Assembly (NCBI GenBank): GCA_026400835.1
Contig: JAPLOA010000043.1
Location: forward strand, 1-36,964
Source: Planctomycetales bacterium
Lineage (GTDB): Bacteria > Planctomycetota > Planctomycetia > Planctomycetales > Planctomycetaceae
Direction of reading: 5' to 3'
DNA: 36,964 nt
Below, piece by piece: positions 24,961 through 33,760 of the stretch. The notes beneath the pieces are model-generated. The model was given only the letters and a program-made list of their open reading frames with translations. It was not told the origin of the DNA and did not search any database. The translations under genes were made by a program, and so were the position numbers. Every line of letters starts with the position of its first letter. Position 1 is the stretch's first letter.

Positions 24961-27900
24961 TTGATCCGCTCTTTGATTCCCACCATCGCTTGCGTAATCC
25001 TCTGCCAAAAAATCGTTGCGTTCGCGGATGATCTGCCGCCAGCCGTCGAGCGAAAAATTGATTTCGTTCAGGATGTCCAGCCACTCCTGAAGGACCGTTG
25101 CTGGTCGTGCCATGCCGGCGAGAAGCAGGAGTCCGGACTACGCCTGGACCGTCGCGATTTGATGATGACAGGTGGTGATCTTGGCCGGATTCTGGAACCA
25201 GGCAAGAGCGATTCCAGTCGGCTGATTCACTATGTCCATGGCACCGATCCCGACCACGTTATGCCGCCGGAAGGGGAGCGTCTTACTAAAGAACAGATCG
25301 GCATCCTGCGAGCGTGGATTGATCAGGGCTGCGAATGGCCGGACTCCGCGAACATCTCCACCGAAAAGAATTCTCACTGGGCCTATCAGCCGATCAAATC
25401 AGAAACATCCCCTGTCGTTAAAGATCAGAGCTGGCCGCGAAATGAGATCGATCATTTTGTACTCGCCGAACTGGAGCGGCGAGACATCAAGCCATCGCCG
25501 GAGGCAGACCGCTTTACACTGATTCGTCGCTTGTCGCTCGATCTGACCGGATTGTTGCCGACGATCGAGGAGGTTGATTCGTTCGTCAACGATGCGACTC
25601 CGGACGCTTACGGCAAGCTGGTTGATCGGCTCCTCGCTTCACCGCATTTCGGTGAACGCTGGGGACGTCACTGGCTCGACATGGCGCGGTATGCAGACTC
25701 CGACGGGTATGAAAAAGATAATCCTCGTCCCGATGCCTACCGCTGGCGCGACTGGGTGATTGAGGCGATCAATTCTGACATGCCGTTCGATCAGTTTACA
25801 ATCGAACAAATCGCGGGCGATCTGTTGCCTGATGCGACTCCGATGCAACGCCTCGCAACGGCGTTTCATCGTCAGACTTTGACGAATACCGAGGGCGGAA
25901 CTGATCAGGAACAGTTTCGTGTTGAAGCCTGCTTTGATCGCACCGAAACCACAGGCGCCGTCTGGCTGGGACTGACCGTCGGGTGTGCTCGATGTCATTC
26001 GCATAAGTATGACGCGATAAGTCAGCGGGAATATTACCAGTTGTTCTCGGTGTTCAATAACGGCGATGAATCAACGACGACGGTGCCAAAATCTGAAGCG
26101 GACGTCGTGGCTTATGCCGGTCTGAAGGCCGCGTATGATGAGAAGCTGAAGATCCTGACATCGCAGTTGATGGAAGCGCAGATCGCTCACGGCGCGGAAT
26201 TAACGGCATGGCAGCAAAGCACATTAGATCAATTGAATAGCGCCGCCTCAGATCCCGTCACGTTTCATGTGTTGAAACAGCCCGCGTACAGCAGTGAAGC
26301 CGGGATTGTGTTTGAACAGCAAAAGGGAGGCGTGGTTCTTGTCAGCGGCGAAAATCCGGAACGAGCGATCTACACGATAACAGGCGAGTCGAACCTGAAG
26401 AGCGTCAAGGGAATTCGTCTGGATGTCTTTCCGGACAAGTCGCTTCCAGCCAATGGCCCGGGGCGAGTTGCTCACGGGAATTTTGTGCTGAGCGAACTGA
26501 CATTGGAGATCGCATCAAAGCCTGACTTTTCCGATGCTCAGCAGATTGAATTCGGAACTGCAAAGGCCGACTTTGAGCAGGCCGATCGTCCGTGGGCTGC
26601 AAAGAATGTGCTCGATGGAGACGATACATCCGGATGGGCGATCGCTCCGGAATACGGAAAGAAACATTGGCTGACAGCGTCATTGAAGCAGCCGTTGGAT
26701 CTGACAAGCAACAACTTCGTTCGCATTCGACTGAGTCATCAATACGGTCAGCAGCATACGATTGGTCGGTTCAAGCTTTCGTTGCAGACAGGAACCGAAC
26801 CAGAGGCCGTCGTTCCCGAAGATATCATTAAGGCGCTGACGGAGTCCGAAGAGCAGCGAAGCGAGGAACAGCGACAGCTCCTGCAGGATTATTTCAATCG
26901 CCAAACGTCTCCTCTGAAAGAACTGGTCACGCAGATTGATGAGCTGAAGAAACAGGAACCGGCGAAGCCCGAGTTGTCTGTTCGCATTGTTGTGCAGAGA
27001 ACTCAGAACCTGCGAAAAACGCATGTGCTGCGACGGGGTGAGTTTTTAGATCCGCTCACAGAACTGGAAGTTCAGCCCGCGGGATTTGCGACGCTCCCGG
27101 CGTTCAGTCTGCGTGAAAATAACGTTATGGGTGATCGCCTGGACCTCGCACGCTGGTTGGTGTCGCCGGAGAATCCGCTGACTCCGCGCGTTACGGCAAA
27201 TCACATCTGGCGGCTTTTGTTTGGGCACGGAATTGTTCGTACCGCCAATGATTTCGGGGTTCGAGGCGAAAAGCCGACTCACCCGGAACTGCTCGACTGG
27301 CTGGCTGCTGATTTCATGTCAGGTGCGGGAACTCAGCGAGCCTGGTCTCGGAAGGCGTTGATTCGCCGTATTGTGATGTCGGCTACGTATCGTCAGGCTT
27401 CCAAACATCGTCCGGAACTCCGCGATGTGGATCCACAGAATCTCCTGCTTGCACGACAGAATCGCATACGCGTTGAAGGTGAGATTGTGCGTGATATCAG
27501 TCTGGATGCTTCCGGACTTTTGTCTCGCAGGATTGGCGGGCCCAGTGTGTATCCTCCGCTGCCGCCGGGCATTGCCGAACTGAGCTATGCCGGAAACTTC
27601 AAGTGGACGGATTCGCAGGGCGAGGATCGCAATCGTCGAGGAATGTACACGTTCTTCAAGCGAACTTCTCCGCACCCGAACCTGATTACGTTCGACTGCC
27701 CGGATGCCAATATTGCGTGTATCGAACGGCAGTCGTCGAATACGCCGCTACAGGCTCTGACGTCGTTGAACAATGAGACGTTTGCCGAAACCGCACGAGC
27801 CTTCGCCAGAAGGTTGCTGTCGACTGATGCTGCGGACGACGCAGCTCGCTTGTCGTACGCAATGCGTCTGTGTGTGGCTCGAACTATCACACCGGAGGAG

Positions 27901-28080
27901 CACGTGCAATTGCAGGCTCTGCTGGATGATTCCAAAGCCTGGTACGCCGCGCATCCTGATCAGGCGGGACAGTTGATCGGCAAAGAGGCAGTCTCCGGAG
28001 TGCCATCGGAAACAACGGCTGCGTGGATCTCCGTGGCGCGAGTTCTCCTGAATCTTGATGAGTTCATTACGAGAGAATGA
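24961..28080 (+). CDS. PSCyt1/DUF1549/DUF1553 planctomycete-type cytochrome protein
   Basis: A 1039-residue exported protein of a family strongly expanded in planctomycetes. After a signal peptide (SLIPTIACVILCQKIVAFA) comes the PSCyt1 heme domain with CWSCH at 47-51 and a possible axial Met in HVMPPEGERL (about 99-108). DUF1549 follows (about 155-355: DRFTLIRRLSLDLTGLLPT, HFGERWGRHWLDMARYADSD, GCARCHSHKYDAI with a second CxxCH). A central insert of about 400-620 is beta-rich and may bind carbohydrate. DUF1553 ends the protein (about 700-985: DRLDLARWLVSPENPLTPRV, ANHIWRLLFGHGIVRT, VMSATYRQ, RQSSNTPLQALTSLNNETF). The start is TTG: GGAGA at 24950-24954 sits six bases before it and no ATG fits. 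It overlaps the DUF1501 gene by ATGA. The exact reaction is not known; polysaccharide breakdown is a common suggestion. Confidence 0.93.
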   Translation: MIRSLIPTIACVILCQKIVAFADDLPPAVERKIDFVQDVQPLLKDRCWSCHAGEKQESGLRLDRRDLMMTGGDLGRILEPGKSDSSRLIHYVHGTDPDHVMPPEGERLTKEQIGILRAWIDQGCEWPDSANISTEKNSHWAYQPIKSETSPVVKDQSWPRNEIDHFVLAELERRDIKPSPEADRFTLIRRLSLDLTGLLPTIEEVDSFVNDATPDAYGKLVDRLLASPHFGERWGRHWLDMARYADSDGYEKDNPRPDAYRWRDWVIEAINSDMPFDQFTIEQIAGDLLPDATPMQRLATAFHRQTLTNTEGGTDQEQFRVEACFDRTETTGAVWLGLTVGCARCHSHKYDAISQREYYQLFSVFNNGDESTTTVPKSEADVVAYAGLKAAYDEKLKILTSQLMEAQIAHGAELTAWQQSTLDQLNSAASDPVTFHVLKQPAYSSEAGIVFEQQKGGVVLVSGENPERAIYTITGESNLKSVKGIRLDVFPDKSLPANGPGRVAHGNFVLSELTLEIASKPDFSDAQQIEFGTAKADFEQADRPWAAKNVLDGDDTSGWAIAPEYGKKHWLTASLKQPLDLTSNNFVRIRLSHQYGQQHTIGRFKLSLQTGTEPEAVVPEDIIKALTESEEQRSEEQRQLLQDYFNRQTSPLKELVTQIDELKKQEPAKPELSVRIVVQRTQNLRKTHVLRRGEFLDPLTELEVQPAGFATLPAFSLRENNVMGDRLDLARWLVSPENPLTPRVTANHIWRLLFGHGIVRTANDFGVRGEKPTHPELLDWLAADFMSGAGTQRAWSRKALIRRIVMSATYRQASKHRPELRDVDPQNLLLARQNRIRVEGEIVRDISLDASGLLSRRIGGPSVYPPLPPGIAELSYAGNFKWTDSQGEDRNRRGMYTFFKRTSPHPNLITFDCPDANIACIERQSSNTPLQALTSLNNETFAETARAFARRLLSTDAADDAARLSYAMRLCVARTITPEEHVQLQALLDDSKAWYAAHPDQAGQLIGKEAVSGVPSETTAAWISVARVLLNLDEFITRE

Positions 28081-29576
28081 CAGGAAATCCCATGTTCGCA
28101 TCTGCTCAACAGGCACGCCGTCAGTTTCTGACATCATCCGCCAGCGGTCTCGGCCTCGCCGCGCTGGGTTCGATGCTCACTCAGGATGGCCTGATGAATC
28201 AGGCTACGGCGGCATCGCGTGAATCCGTGGTGAATCACGTCACGTCGAATCTGCATCATTTTGCTCCAAAGGCCAAAAGCTGCATCTTCCTGTTTCAGGC
28301 CGGCGCGCCATCGCATCTGGATCTGTTCGATCCGAAACCCAAATTGAACGAGCTTGACGGCAAGCCGTTGCCAGCCGACATGCTGGAAAAAGTCCGCTTT
28401 GCATTCATCAAAAAGGAATCCGCCGTTCTGCTCGGGTCACCTCGCCGCTGGCGCAAGCATGGCGAATGCGGGATGGATTTCAGTGACTTCGTGCCGAATA
28501 TCGCGTCGTGTGCAGACGACATTTTGATGATCCGTTCGCTGCATTCGGAACAGTTCAATCATCATCCAGGGCAATTGCTGCTGAGCTGCGGGCGAGCATC
28601 TTTCGGGCTGCCGACGACAGGAAGCTGGCTGACTTATGGTTTGGGTACCGAATCTCAGAACCTGCCCGGCTATGTTGTGCTGACAAGTGGTCGAGGATCC
28701 AGCGGCGGGGCGTCATTGTGGTCGAGCGGATTTCTGCCTTCTCATTATGCGGGTGTGCTTTTTCGAAATCAGGGTGAGCCGGTTCTGAATCTGGCTAACC
28801 CGGCCGGACTCAGCAACGAACAGCAGCGCCGCAGCCTGGATGCTCTGAGGGCCATGAATCAGGATCGACTGGATGAGATGGGAGATCCTGAAATTGCCAG
28901 CCGCATCGCCAGCTATGAGCTCGCATTCCGCATGCAGTCGGCAGCTCCCGAGTTGATTGATCTCAATGGAGAAACCGCGTCTACTCAGGAAGCTTACGGC
29001 GTCGGGAGAGCTCAACATCCGCAGGCCACCGGCCGCGGCAACGTCGCCGACGCGCACCTGTCGTTTGCTCGCAATTGTCTGCTCGCACGACGAATGGTGG
29101 AACGAGGAGTTCGTTTCGTCAATGTGATTTACGAGGCCTGGGATCAGCACAGTAATCTCGAGGGCGACCTGCGCTACAATGCATGGGTTGTGGATCAGCC
29201 GATTGCCGCGCTGATCAAGGACTTGAAGCAGCGAGGACTCTTTGACAGCACGCTCATTGTCTGGGGTGCGGAGTTTGGACGCACGCCACTGGGGGAGAAC
29301 CGTAACGGTCGAGAAGCCAATACTGGTCGCGATCATCATCCGTTCGCGTTTTCACTGTGGATGGCGGGTGGCGGAGTCAAAGGCGGGCAGACCTATGGAG
29401 CCTCTGACGAGATCGGCTGGGGCGTAGCTCAGGATCCGGTTCACATTAATGACTTCCACGCCACAATGCTGCACCTGTTTGGTCTCGATCATCTGAAGCT
29501 AACCCATCGCTTTCAGGGACGAGATTTCCGTCTCACGGACGTAGCCGGCAAAGTCATCCAAAAATGGCTGGCCTGA
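28077..29576 (+). CDS. DUF1501 secreted (Tat-type) sulfatase-like protein
   Basis: A 499-residue DUF1501 protein, the usual partner of PSCyt1/DUF1553 genes. The N-terminus has a twin-arginine signal (ARRQFLTSSASGLGLAALGS), so it is exported folded. Diagnostic segments are KSCIFLFQAGAPSHLDLFDP, HPGQLLLSCGRASFGLPTTGSW, GVRFVNVIYEAWDQHSNLEG, TLIVWGAEFGRTPLGENR, GRDHHPFAFSLWMAGGGVKGG and HATMLHLFGLDHLKL. These belong to the alkaline phosphatase/sulfatase-like fold, with Asp and His positions fit for metal binding. Two starts are possible: ATG 28077, overlapping the upstream stop, and ATG 28092, preceded by CAGGAAATCCC. Translational coupling makes the pair a clear operon. Confidence 0.93.
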   Translation: MTGNPMFASAQQARRQFLTSSASGLGLAALGSMLTQDGLMNQATAASRESVVNHVTSNLHHFAPKAKSCIFLFQAGAPSHLDLFDPKPKLNELDGKPLPADMLEKVRFAFIKKESAVLLGSPRRWRKHGECGMDFSDFVPNIASCADDILMIRSLHSEQFNHHPGQLLLSCGRASFGLPTTGSWLTYGLGTESQNLPGYVVLTSGRGSSGGASLWSSGFLPSHYAGVLFRNQGEPVLNLANPAGLSNEQQRRSLDALRAMNQDRLDEMGDPEIASRIASYELAFRMQSAAPELIDLNGETASTQEAYGVGRAQHPQATGRGNVADAHLSFARNCLLARRMVERGVRFVNVIYEAWDQHSNLEGDLRYNAWVVDQPIAALIKDLKQRGLFDSTLIVWGAEFGRTPLGENRNGREANTGRDHHPFAFSLWMAGGGVKGGQTYGASDEIGWGVAQDPVHINDFHATMLHLFGLDHLKLTHRFQGRDFRLTDVAGKVIQKWLA

Positions 29577-29933
29577 TTGGCCGCGCGACAATGCGTCTCT
29601 GTGATGATGTTCAAGGAGATTTCGGGTCAACAGGTTGGCGTGGCCGTTTTTTCTGTCGGAAGGGCGAACAGAATGAAGTGTGCGACACCTGTTTGAGTGA
29701 AAAGCTCCTCGGCTGGTCGAGATTTTGGCGGTGGTTTTGGGAGTTTGATTTCGAAGTATTTGCGAAGCGGCTGAGGTAAATGCTTCTCGCGGCATGGACT
29801 TCAATCGAACCCAGAACACACGCCTTAGGTGAGCCACGGCGGGTCAGAGGTCATTCCGGTTCGTTACACTGAGCCTGCGTGATTGTTGAAATTCATCACA
29901 CCCGGCTCTGGCTAATTTCAGCAGCCACCAACG
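29577..29933. other. Intergenic region, no gene seen
   Basis: Short open frames on both strands show no recognised domain. The stretch separates the DUF1501 gene from the tRNA terminator. No strong terminator for the DUF1501 transcript was seen. Confidence 0.45.
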
Positions 29934-29975
29934 AAAAACCCCGGGGAAACTGATGAGACAATTTCCCCGGGGTTT
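29934..29975 (-). terminator. Intrinsic terminator of tRNA-Met
   Basis: A perfect 14-bp inverted repeat (AAACCCCGGGGAAA, 29936-29949; TTTCCCCGGGGTTT, 29962-29975) has a 12-base loop. On the minus strand it begins five bases after the tRNA and its 3' arm runs into TTTTT, a textbook Rho-independent terminator. Confidence 0.85.
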
Positions 29976-29979
29976 AAGG

Positions 29980-30053
29980 TAGCGGCGGCCGGACTTGAAC
30001 CGGCGACACCCGGCTTATGAAGCCGGTGCTCTAACCAACTGAGCTACGCCGCC
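29980..30053 (-). tRNA. tRNA-Met (anticodon CAU)
   Basis: A 74-base cloverleaf on the minus strand. Acceptor stem GGCGGCG pairs with CGCCGCT (a final G-U pair), the D arm is GCTC-AGTTGGTTA-GAGC, the anticodon stem CCGGC/GCCGG encloses TTCATAA with anticodon CAT, and the T arm is GCCGG-TTCAAGT-CCGGC. The 3' CCA is not encoded (ACCTT follows), so it must be added. The G1-U72 end matches elongator tRNA-Met rather than the initiator; a tRNA-Ile with lysidine-modified CAU is a less likely alternative. Confidence 0.93.
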
Positions 30054-30634
30054 AAATTGCTGAACACTGCTTCGGCATTGAGATGATAATCTCTGGTGCC
30101 AAATTTGCCGGAATTCGAGTTCCTTTGTATCCACAGGACACAGTGAGGATCGTGGAGTTCGCGAGGGAAAGAGTTTAGCAGAAACCGCCGAGCCGACAAC
30201 CGTCTGGAATCAATTTGCCGAGCAATGCGAACGGGTGTGCGGCGGCGTTTGAATTTCGATGCTCCGAGTGAAAACGACTGGAGCAGTTTTCAGGTTGAAT
30301 CGGGTATCCTGGGCGACGGGAAAAATTCCCGGGACGGTTTCATTGTCGGACTCACGCGGCCTTCGTGTTCCGGCATGGACCACAGTCATGGCTTACTCAG
30401 GGGAGCGGCCGTTTTTGCCTGTTCAGTTTGTCAAGAAAATCTTACGCAAACGGAACGAGAAACTCTGACGGTCGTTCAGGTTGTTTGGTGTGCAATCAGA
30501 CAAACGGTTCGGAGGGCATTCGGCCCACCCCGAACGGTCAAGTCTTGTAAACGTGGTCGACGAAGAGAGGGACAGGTTTGTGCGTCTCTCGTGCGCTCAC
30601 GTTTCACTCAGTTAGAACAGTCGAGGTAGAGGCA
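30054..30634. other. Intergenic region upstream of the YTV gene
   Basis: About 580 bases. An open frame at 30225-30629 has no recognisable domain, an Arg-rich random-looking sequence and no good ribosome-binding site, so I do not call it. The region should hold the promoters of the tRNA (leftward) and of the YTV gene (rightward). Confidence 0.45.
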
Positions 30635-32032
30635 ATGAAAAGGCTCATGCTGGGAGCCGCTGCTGCAGTTACCGTACTGCTGAACAGCGGTGTGTTGATG
30701 GCCGGACTACTCGGAAAGGGTGGTTACTCCGGTTGTGCAACATCCGCTTGTTCACCTTGCGGAGATTTTGTAGCAGCTCGGTGCGGTAACGGCCCGCAAT
30801 GTCAGATGGTTCAGGAAACGATTTGGGAACCGCAGCAGTATACCTGCACGAAGACGGTGTACGATCAGTGCACTGAGTCTATCCCGGTCACCTGTACCAG
30901 GAACGTTTATGAAACATGCTACCGTGATGAGTGCTACACGGTTTGCAAGCCGGTCTACACGACCTGCTACAAGACCTGCACTTACAACGTCTGCAAGCCG
31001 GTTTACACAACTTGCTACAGAGACGTCACCTGCCGCGTTCGCAAGCCGGTCTATCAGACATGCTACCGTGAATGCTGCTACACCGTCTGCAAGCCGGTTT
31101 ACCAGACATGCTACCGCACTGTCTGTTACAACGTCTGCAAGCCGGTCTACCAGACATGCTACAAGGATGTCTGCTGCACGACTTACAAGACCGAATCCGA
31201 GACTTGCTACAAGGACGTGTGCTATACCGTCTGCAAGCCAGTGACGGAATCTCACACGGTCGACGTCTGCTGTGGTGACTGGGTTACAGAAACGAAGTGC
31301 ATTCCTGGTCCGATCGTAAAGAAGTGTGTTGTTGATCCCTGCAACCCATGCTGCACAAAGACGGTTTGCGTTCAGTGCCCATCACGCACTGTAACCTGCC
31401 GCAAGTGGGTTCCAAAGGTTGTCCAGAAAACTGTGACCTGCACTCGGATGGTTCCGGAAGTCTGCCACAAGCAGGTTCCTTACACCGTCTGCCGTCAGGT
31501 TCCTGTGACCACAACGAAGAAGGTTCCTTACACAACCTGCTCTTTCGTTCAGGAAACATGCACAAAGCAGGTTCCTTACACAACCTGCACAATGACACAG
31601 CAGACCTGCACGAAGAAGATCCCTTACACAACCTGCACCTGGACTGAGCAGTGCATTACTCGCCGAGTTCCTTACACAACCTGCAAGATGGTCACAGAAT
31701 GCTGCACAAAGCAGATTCCTTACACCGTCTGCAAAATGGAACAGCAGACCTGCACTCGCAAAGTTCCTTACACTGTTTGCCGTCAGGTTTGTGAAACACG
31801 CACTGTGACTCGTACAAAGTGCGTTCCTCGTCAGGTTTGCGTCACGATGACTCGCTGCGTACCACGAGTTGTCTGCCGACCAGTTCAGACCTGCTGCGAC
31901 CCATGCTCCGGTGACGGTGCTTGTGGTAATGGCGGATGCGGAACAGGTGCTGCTTGCGGCGAAACGACAATCGCACCAGTAGCCGAACCAGCCGCTGCTG
32001 CTCATGTTGAAACTGCTCCAGTCGCTCAGTAA
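30635..32032 (+). CDS. Cysteine-rich YTV-type repeat protein, probable cell-wall component
   Basis: A 465-residue secreted protein: signal peptide MKRLMLGAAAAVTVLLNSGV, a Gly/Cys linker, then two tandem arrays of 16-residue repeats and an Ala/Pro/Glu-rich tail. Array 1 units read VCKPVYTTCYKTCTYN; array 2 units read KQVPYTTCTMTQQTCT. Each unit carries two or three Cys plus Tyr-Thr, fitting the planctomycete YTV domain reported in cell-wall proteins of Rhodopirellula baltica. The Cys would form disulphide cross-links in the wall. AGGTAGAGG at 30624-30632 precedes the ATG at 30635 and decides this start over the earlier GTG at 30578. A strong terminator follows, so it is a single, probably highly expressed gene. 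Confidence 0.9.
   Translation: MKRLMLGAAAAVTVLLNSGVLMAGLLGKGGYSGCATSACSPCGDFVAARCGNGPQCQMVQETIWEPQQYTCTKTVYDQCTESIPVTCTRNVYETCYRDECYTVCKPVYTTCYKTCTYNVCKPVYTTCYRDVTCRVRKPVYQTCYRECCYTVCKPVYQTCYRTVCYNVCKPVYQTCYKDVCCTTYKTESETCYKDVCYTVCKPVTESHTVDVCCGDWVTETKCIPGPIVKKCVVDPCNPCCTKTVCVQCPSRTVTCRKWVPKVVQKTVTCTRMVPEVCHKQVPYTVCRQVPVTTTKKVPYTTCSFVQETCTKQVPYTTCTMTQQTCTKKIPYTTCTWTEQCITRRVPYTTCKMVTECCTKQIPYTVCKMEQQTCTRKVPYTVCRQVCETRTVTRTKCVPRQVCVTMTRCVPRVVCRPVQTCCDPCSGDGACGNGGCGTGAACGETTIAPVAEPAAAAHVETAPVAQ
30845..31276 (+). repeat. Nine 48-bp units (16 residues) in the first half of the YTV protein
   Basis: Starting at Cys codon 30845, nine consecutive 48-base units keep the reading frame. The central five share the core KPVYxTCY almost exactly; the first two and last two are divergent. 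All boundaries fall at exact multiples of 48 bases. Confidence 0.8.
31469..31804 (+). repeat. Seven 48-bp units (16 residues) in the second half of the YTV protein
   Basis: Seven exact-length units begin at Lys codon 31469, with the core KxVPYTTC or KxIPYTVC and a trailing QxTCT-type segment. The period equals that of the first array, but the core differs (VPYTTC against KPVYTTC). Confidence 0.8.
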
Positions 32033-32144
32033 GTGAAACCAGAACCTGATCGCTGACGATTTCCAGTGGAAGGTGGTTCAAAGGAGTTGATATCCAGCAG
32101 TGACTCGTTCGAATTGTCTGGGCCACTGATTGACAACAGACGAG

Positions 32145-32175
32145 AAGGGGACCGTGATTCACGGTCCCCTTTTTG
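32145..32175 (+). terminator. Intrinsic terminator of the YTV gene
   Basis: A perfect 12-bp stem (AAGGGGACCGTG, 32145-32156; CACGGTCCCCTT, 32160-32171) with loop ATT is followed by TTT. It lies 112 bases after the stop codon. The strength fits a highly expressed gene. Confidence 0.88.
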
Positions 32176-32351
32176 TGTTGAGGCAATTGGCGTAACAGCC
32201 GACGGTCTAACGTATCTGACCTTCGGCAGATGTTGCCGGTGCAGTGTCGCGAAATGGAAAGCCGCCTGAGTCAATCGCAAGATGGTTACCGGTTGTGTCG
32301 ATAACTCCAGTGTCTCCGTTGAATCAAACTTTCTCACGGCAGCGCTAATCG

Positions 32352-33134
32352 ATGGACCACGCTCAGGAAAATCTCGAACTCCGCCAGCGACTCAAAGTGC
32401 TCGAAGAAGAACTGATGCGGGCCCAGCGGCTGAGCTCGGTCGGAGCATTGGCCTCATCGATCACTCATGAGTTCAACAACATTCTGACGACGGTCATCAA
32501 CTACGCCAAAATGGGACTGCGTCACGGGGATGAGGCGACTCGCACCAAGTCCTTCGATCGCATTCTGTCCGCTGGGCAACGCGCCGCAAAGATCACGACC
32601 GGGATGTTAGCTTATGCTCGCAATTCCAGTGATCGCATTGAGCCGGCCGATCTGAAACGGCTGCTGGATGATGTTCTTTCGCTGGTCCAGAAGGATCTCC
32701 AGATGCATCGCATCGGCGTCGACCTCATTGCTCCGTCGAGCGTCTGGGCGATGGCCAATGCCAGCCAGATTCAGCAGTTGCTGATGAATCTGATTGTGAA
32801 TGCTCGTCAGGCGATGACTGAGAACGGTCGCCTGAAGCTCATCGTGCGAGACAACAAGGCTGAAGGCTGGGCGGAAGTGATTGTCAGCGATACCGGTTGC
32901 GGGATTCCGCACGACAAACTGCCGCATATCTTTGACTCGTTCTACACGACAAAGCAGCCCGATGCTCGAGGACAGGGCGGCACAGGCTTAGGGTTGGCTC
33001 TCTGCAGACGCATTGTCGAAGCTCACCAGGGCCGCATCCGTGTTGAAAGCGAAATCGGCAAAGGCACCACGTTTACGCTGAAACTGCCACGATCCGAATC
33101 ACCGGCTGGCTTCATCGACACTTCTGCCGCCTAA
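32352..33134 (+). CDS. Soluble histidine kinase without a sensor domain
   Basis: A 260-residue kinase. A short coiled coil (about 5-28) leads into the HisKA dimerisation domain with the phospho-acceptor His39 in SSITHEFNNILTTV, followed by the HATPase domain: N box QLLMNLIVNARQAM (about 142-155), G1 SDTGCGIP (179-185), F box HIFDSFYTTK and G2 GQGGTGLGLALCRRIVEAHQG. All ATP-binding residues are intact. There is no membrane segment, PAS or receiver domain, and no response regulator gene adjacent. The HEFNN motif resembles the NtrB-like/HisKA group. Input must come from a partner protein. The start has no strong ribosome-binding site, so a slightly different start is possible. Confidence 0.92.
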   Translation: MDHAQENLELRQRLKVLEEELMRAQRLSSVGALASSITHEFNNILTTVINYAKMGLRHGDEATRTKSFDRILSAGQRAAKITTGMLAYARNSSDRIEPADLKRLLDDVLSLVQKDLQMHRIGVDLIAPSSVWAMANASQIQQLLMNLIVNARQAMTENGRLKLIVRDNKAEGWAEVIVSDTGCGIPHDKLPHIFDSFYTTKQPDARGQGGTGLGLALCRRIVEAHQGRIRVESEIGKGTTFTLKLPRSESPAGFIDTSAA

Positions 33135-33760
33135 ACCGGCCGGCTTAACCAATTGCGCTTCGCAGTTGCTTTCGGGAATTCAAATTCCGAAGCCGTCAAT
33201 CTGTTTGATCGCAGATCCGATGTCGAGACGACATCGACCTTGATGAATGCTTCTCTGGAATCTGCTGTGTCGACTGCGTTCTTCCGGCAATCTTTCGGTT
33301 GTATAGCGATCGATTTCTGCCGCGCGTGACTGTTTTGCCCGGAACTCGCTTGGCTGTCCCGTAGTACTTCCCAACTCCTGAAAAACGGGTAGACTTGCCA
33401 GACTGGCCAGATTGCCGTCGCGGGTAAGTCCACGGTTTGGAGCACCCTGCTGCGGTTGTTGGCCTTTATTGGCTCGAATCCCCCCTGCTGTTTTTCCCGT
33501 CACTGCTCCAACTACGCGAGTTCACGTTGGTGATGTGAGACGGCAGGAGTTGAGCACTTCACATGTGGTCCGATGAATCCATAAACGACTTGTCACGCCT
33601 GTGATTAATGAGTGACTGGTTGACAGGACCAAAGTGAGGATTCACAACTCCGAAAAACTGGTCAGTCGCGGAGCAATATTCTTCGGCGGTTGACGCTTTC
33701 GAGCAACGGTAACGAAGTCCTGAGATCATGAACTAAGAAGTAGAGCGAGAAAGGCCCCCA
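33135..33760. other. Intergenic region upstream of the metalloprotease
   Basis: About 625 bases. Two overlapping minus-strand frames (33131-33445 and 33180-33503) have no recognisable domain; the second could be a small hypothetical protein but I cannot support it. GAGCGAGAAAGG lies before the ATG at 33761. Confidence 0.4.

Noticed and set aside
30225-30629. 134-codon plus-strand frame upstream of the YTV gene
   Set aside because: Arg-rich random-looking sequence, no domain, no ribosome-binding site, and it runs into the leader of the real gene.
30845-31804. CRISPR array
   Set aside because: The 48-bp periodicity is coding repeats in frame with variable positions inside each unit, not identical repeats with unique spacers.
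33131-33503. Two overlapping minus-strand frames after the kinase gene
   Set aside because: No recognised domain or start signal; the second frame might be a hypothetical protein but cannot be supported.
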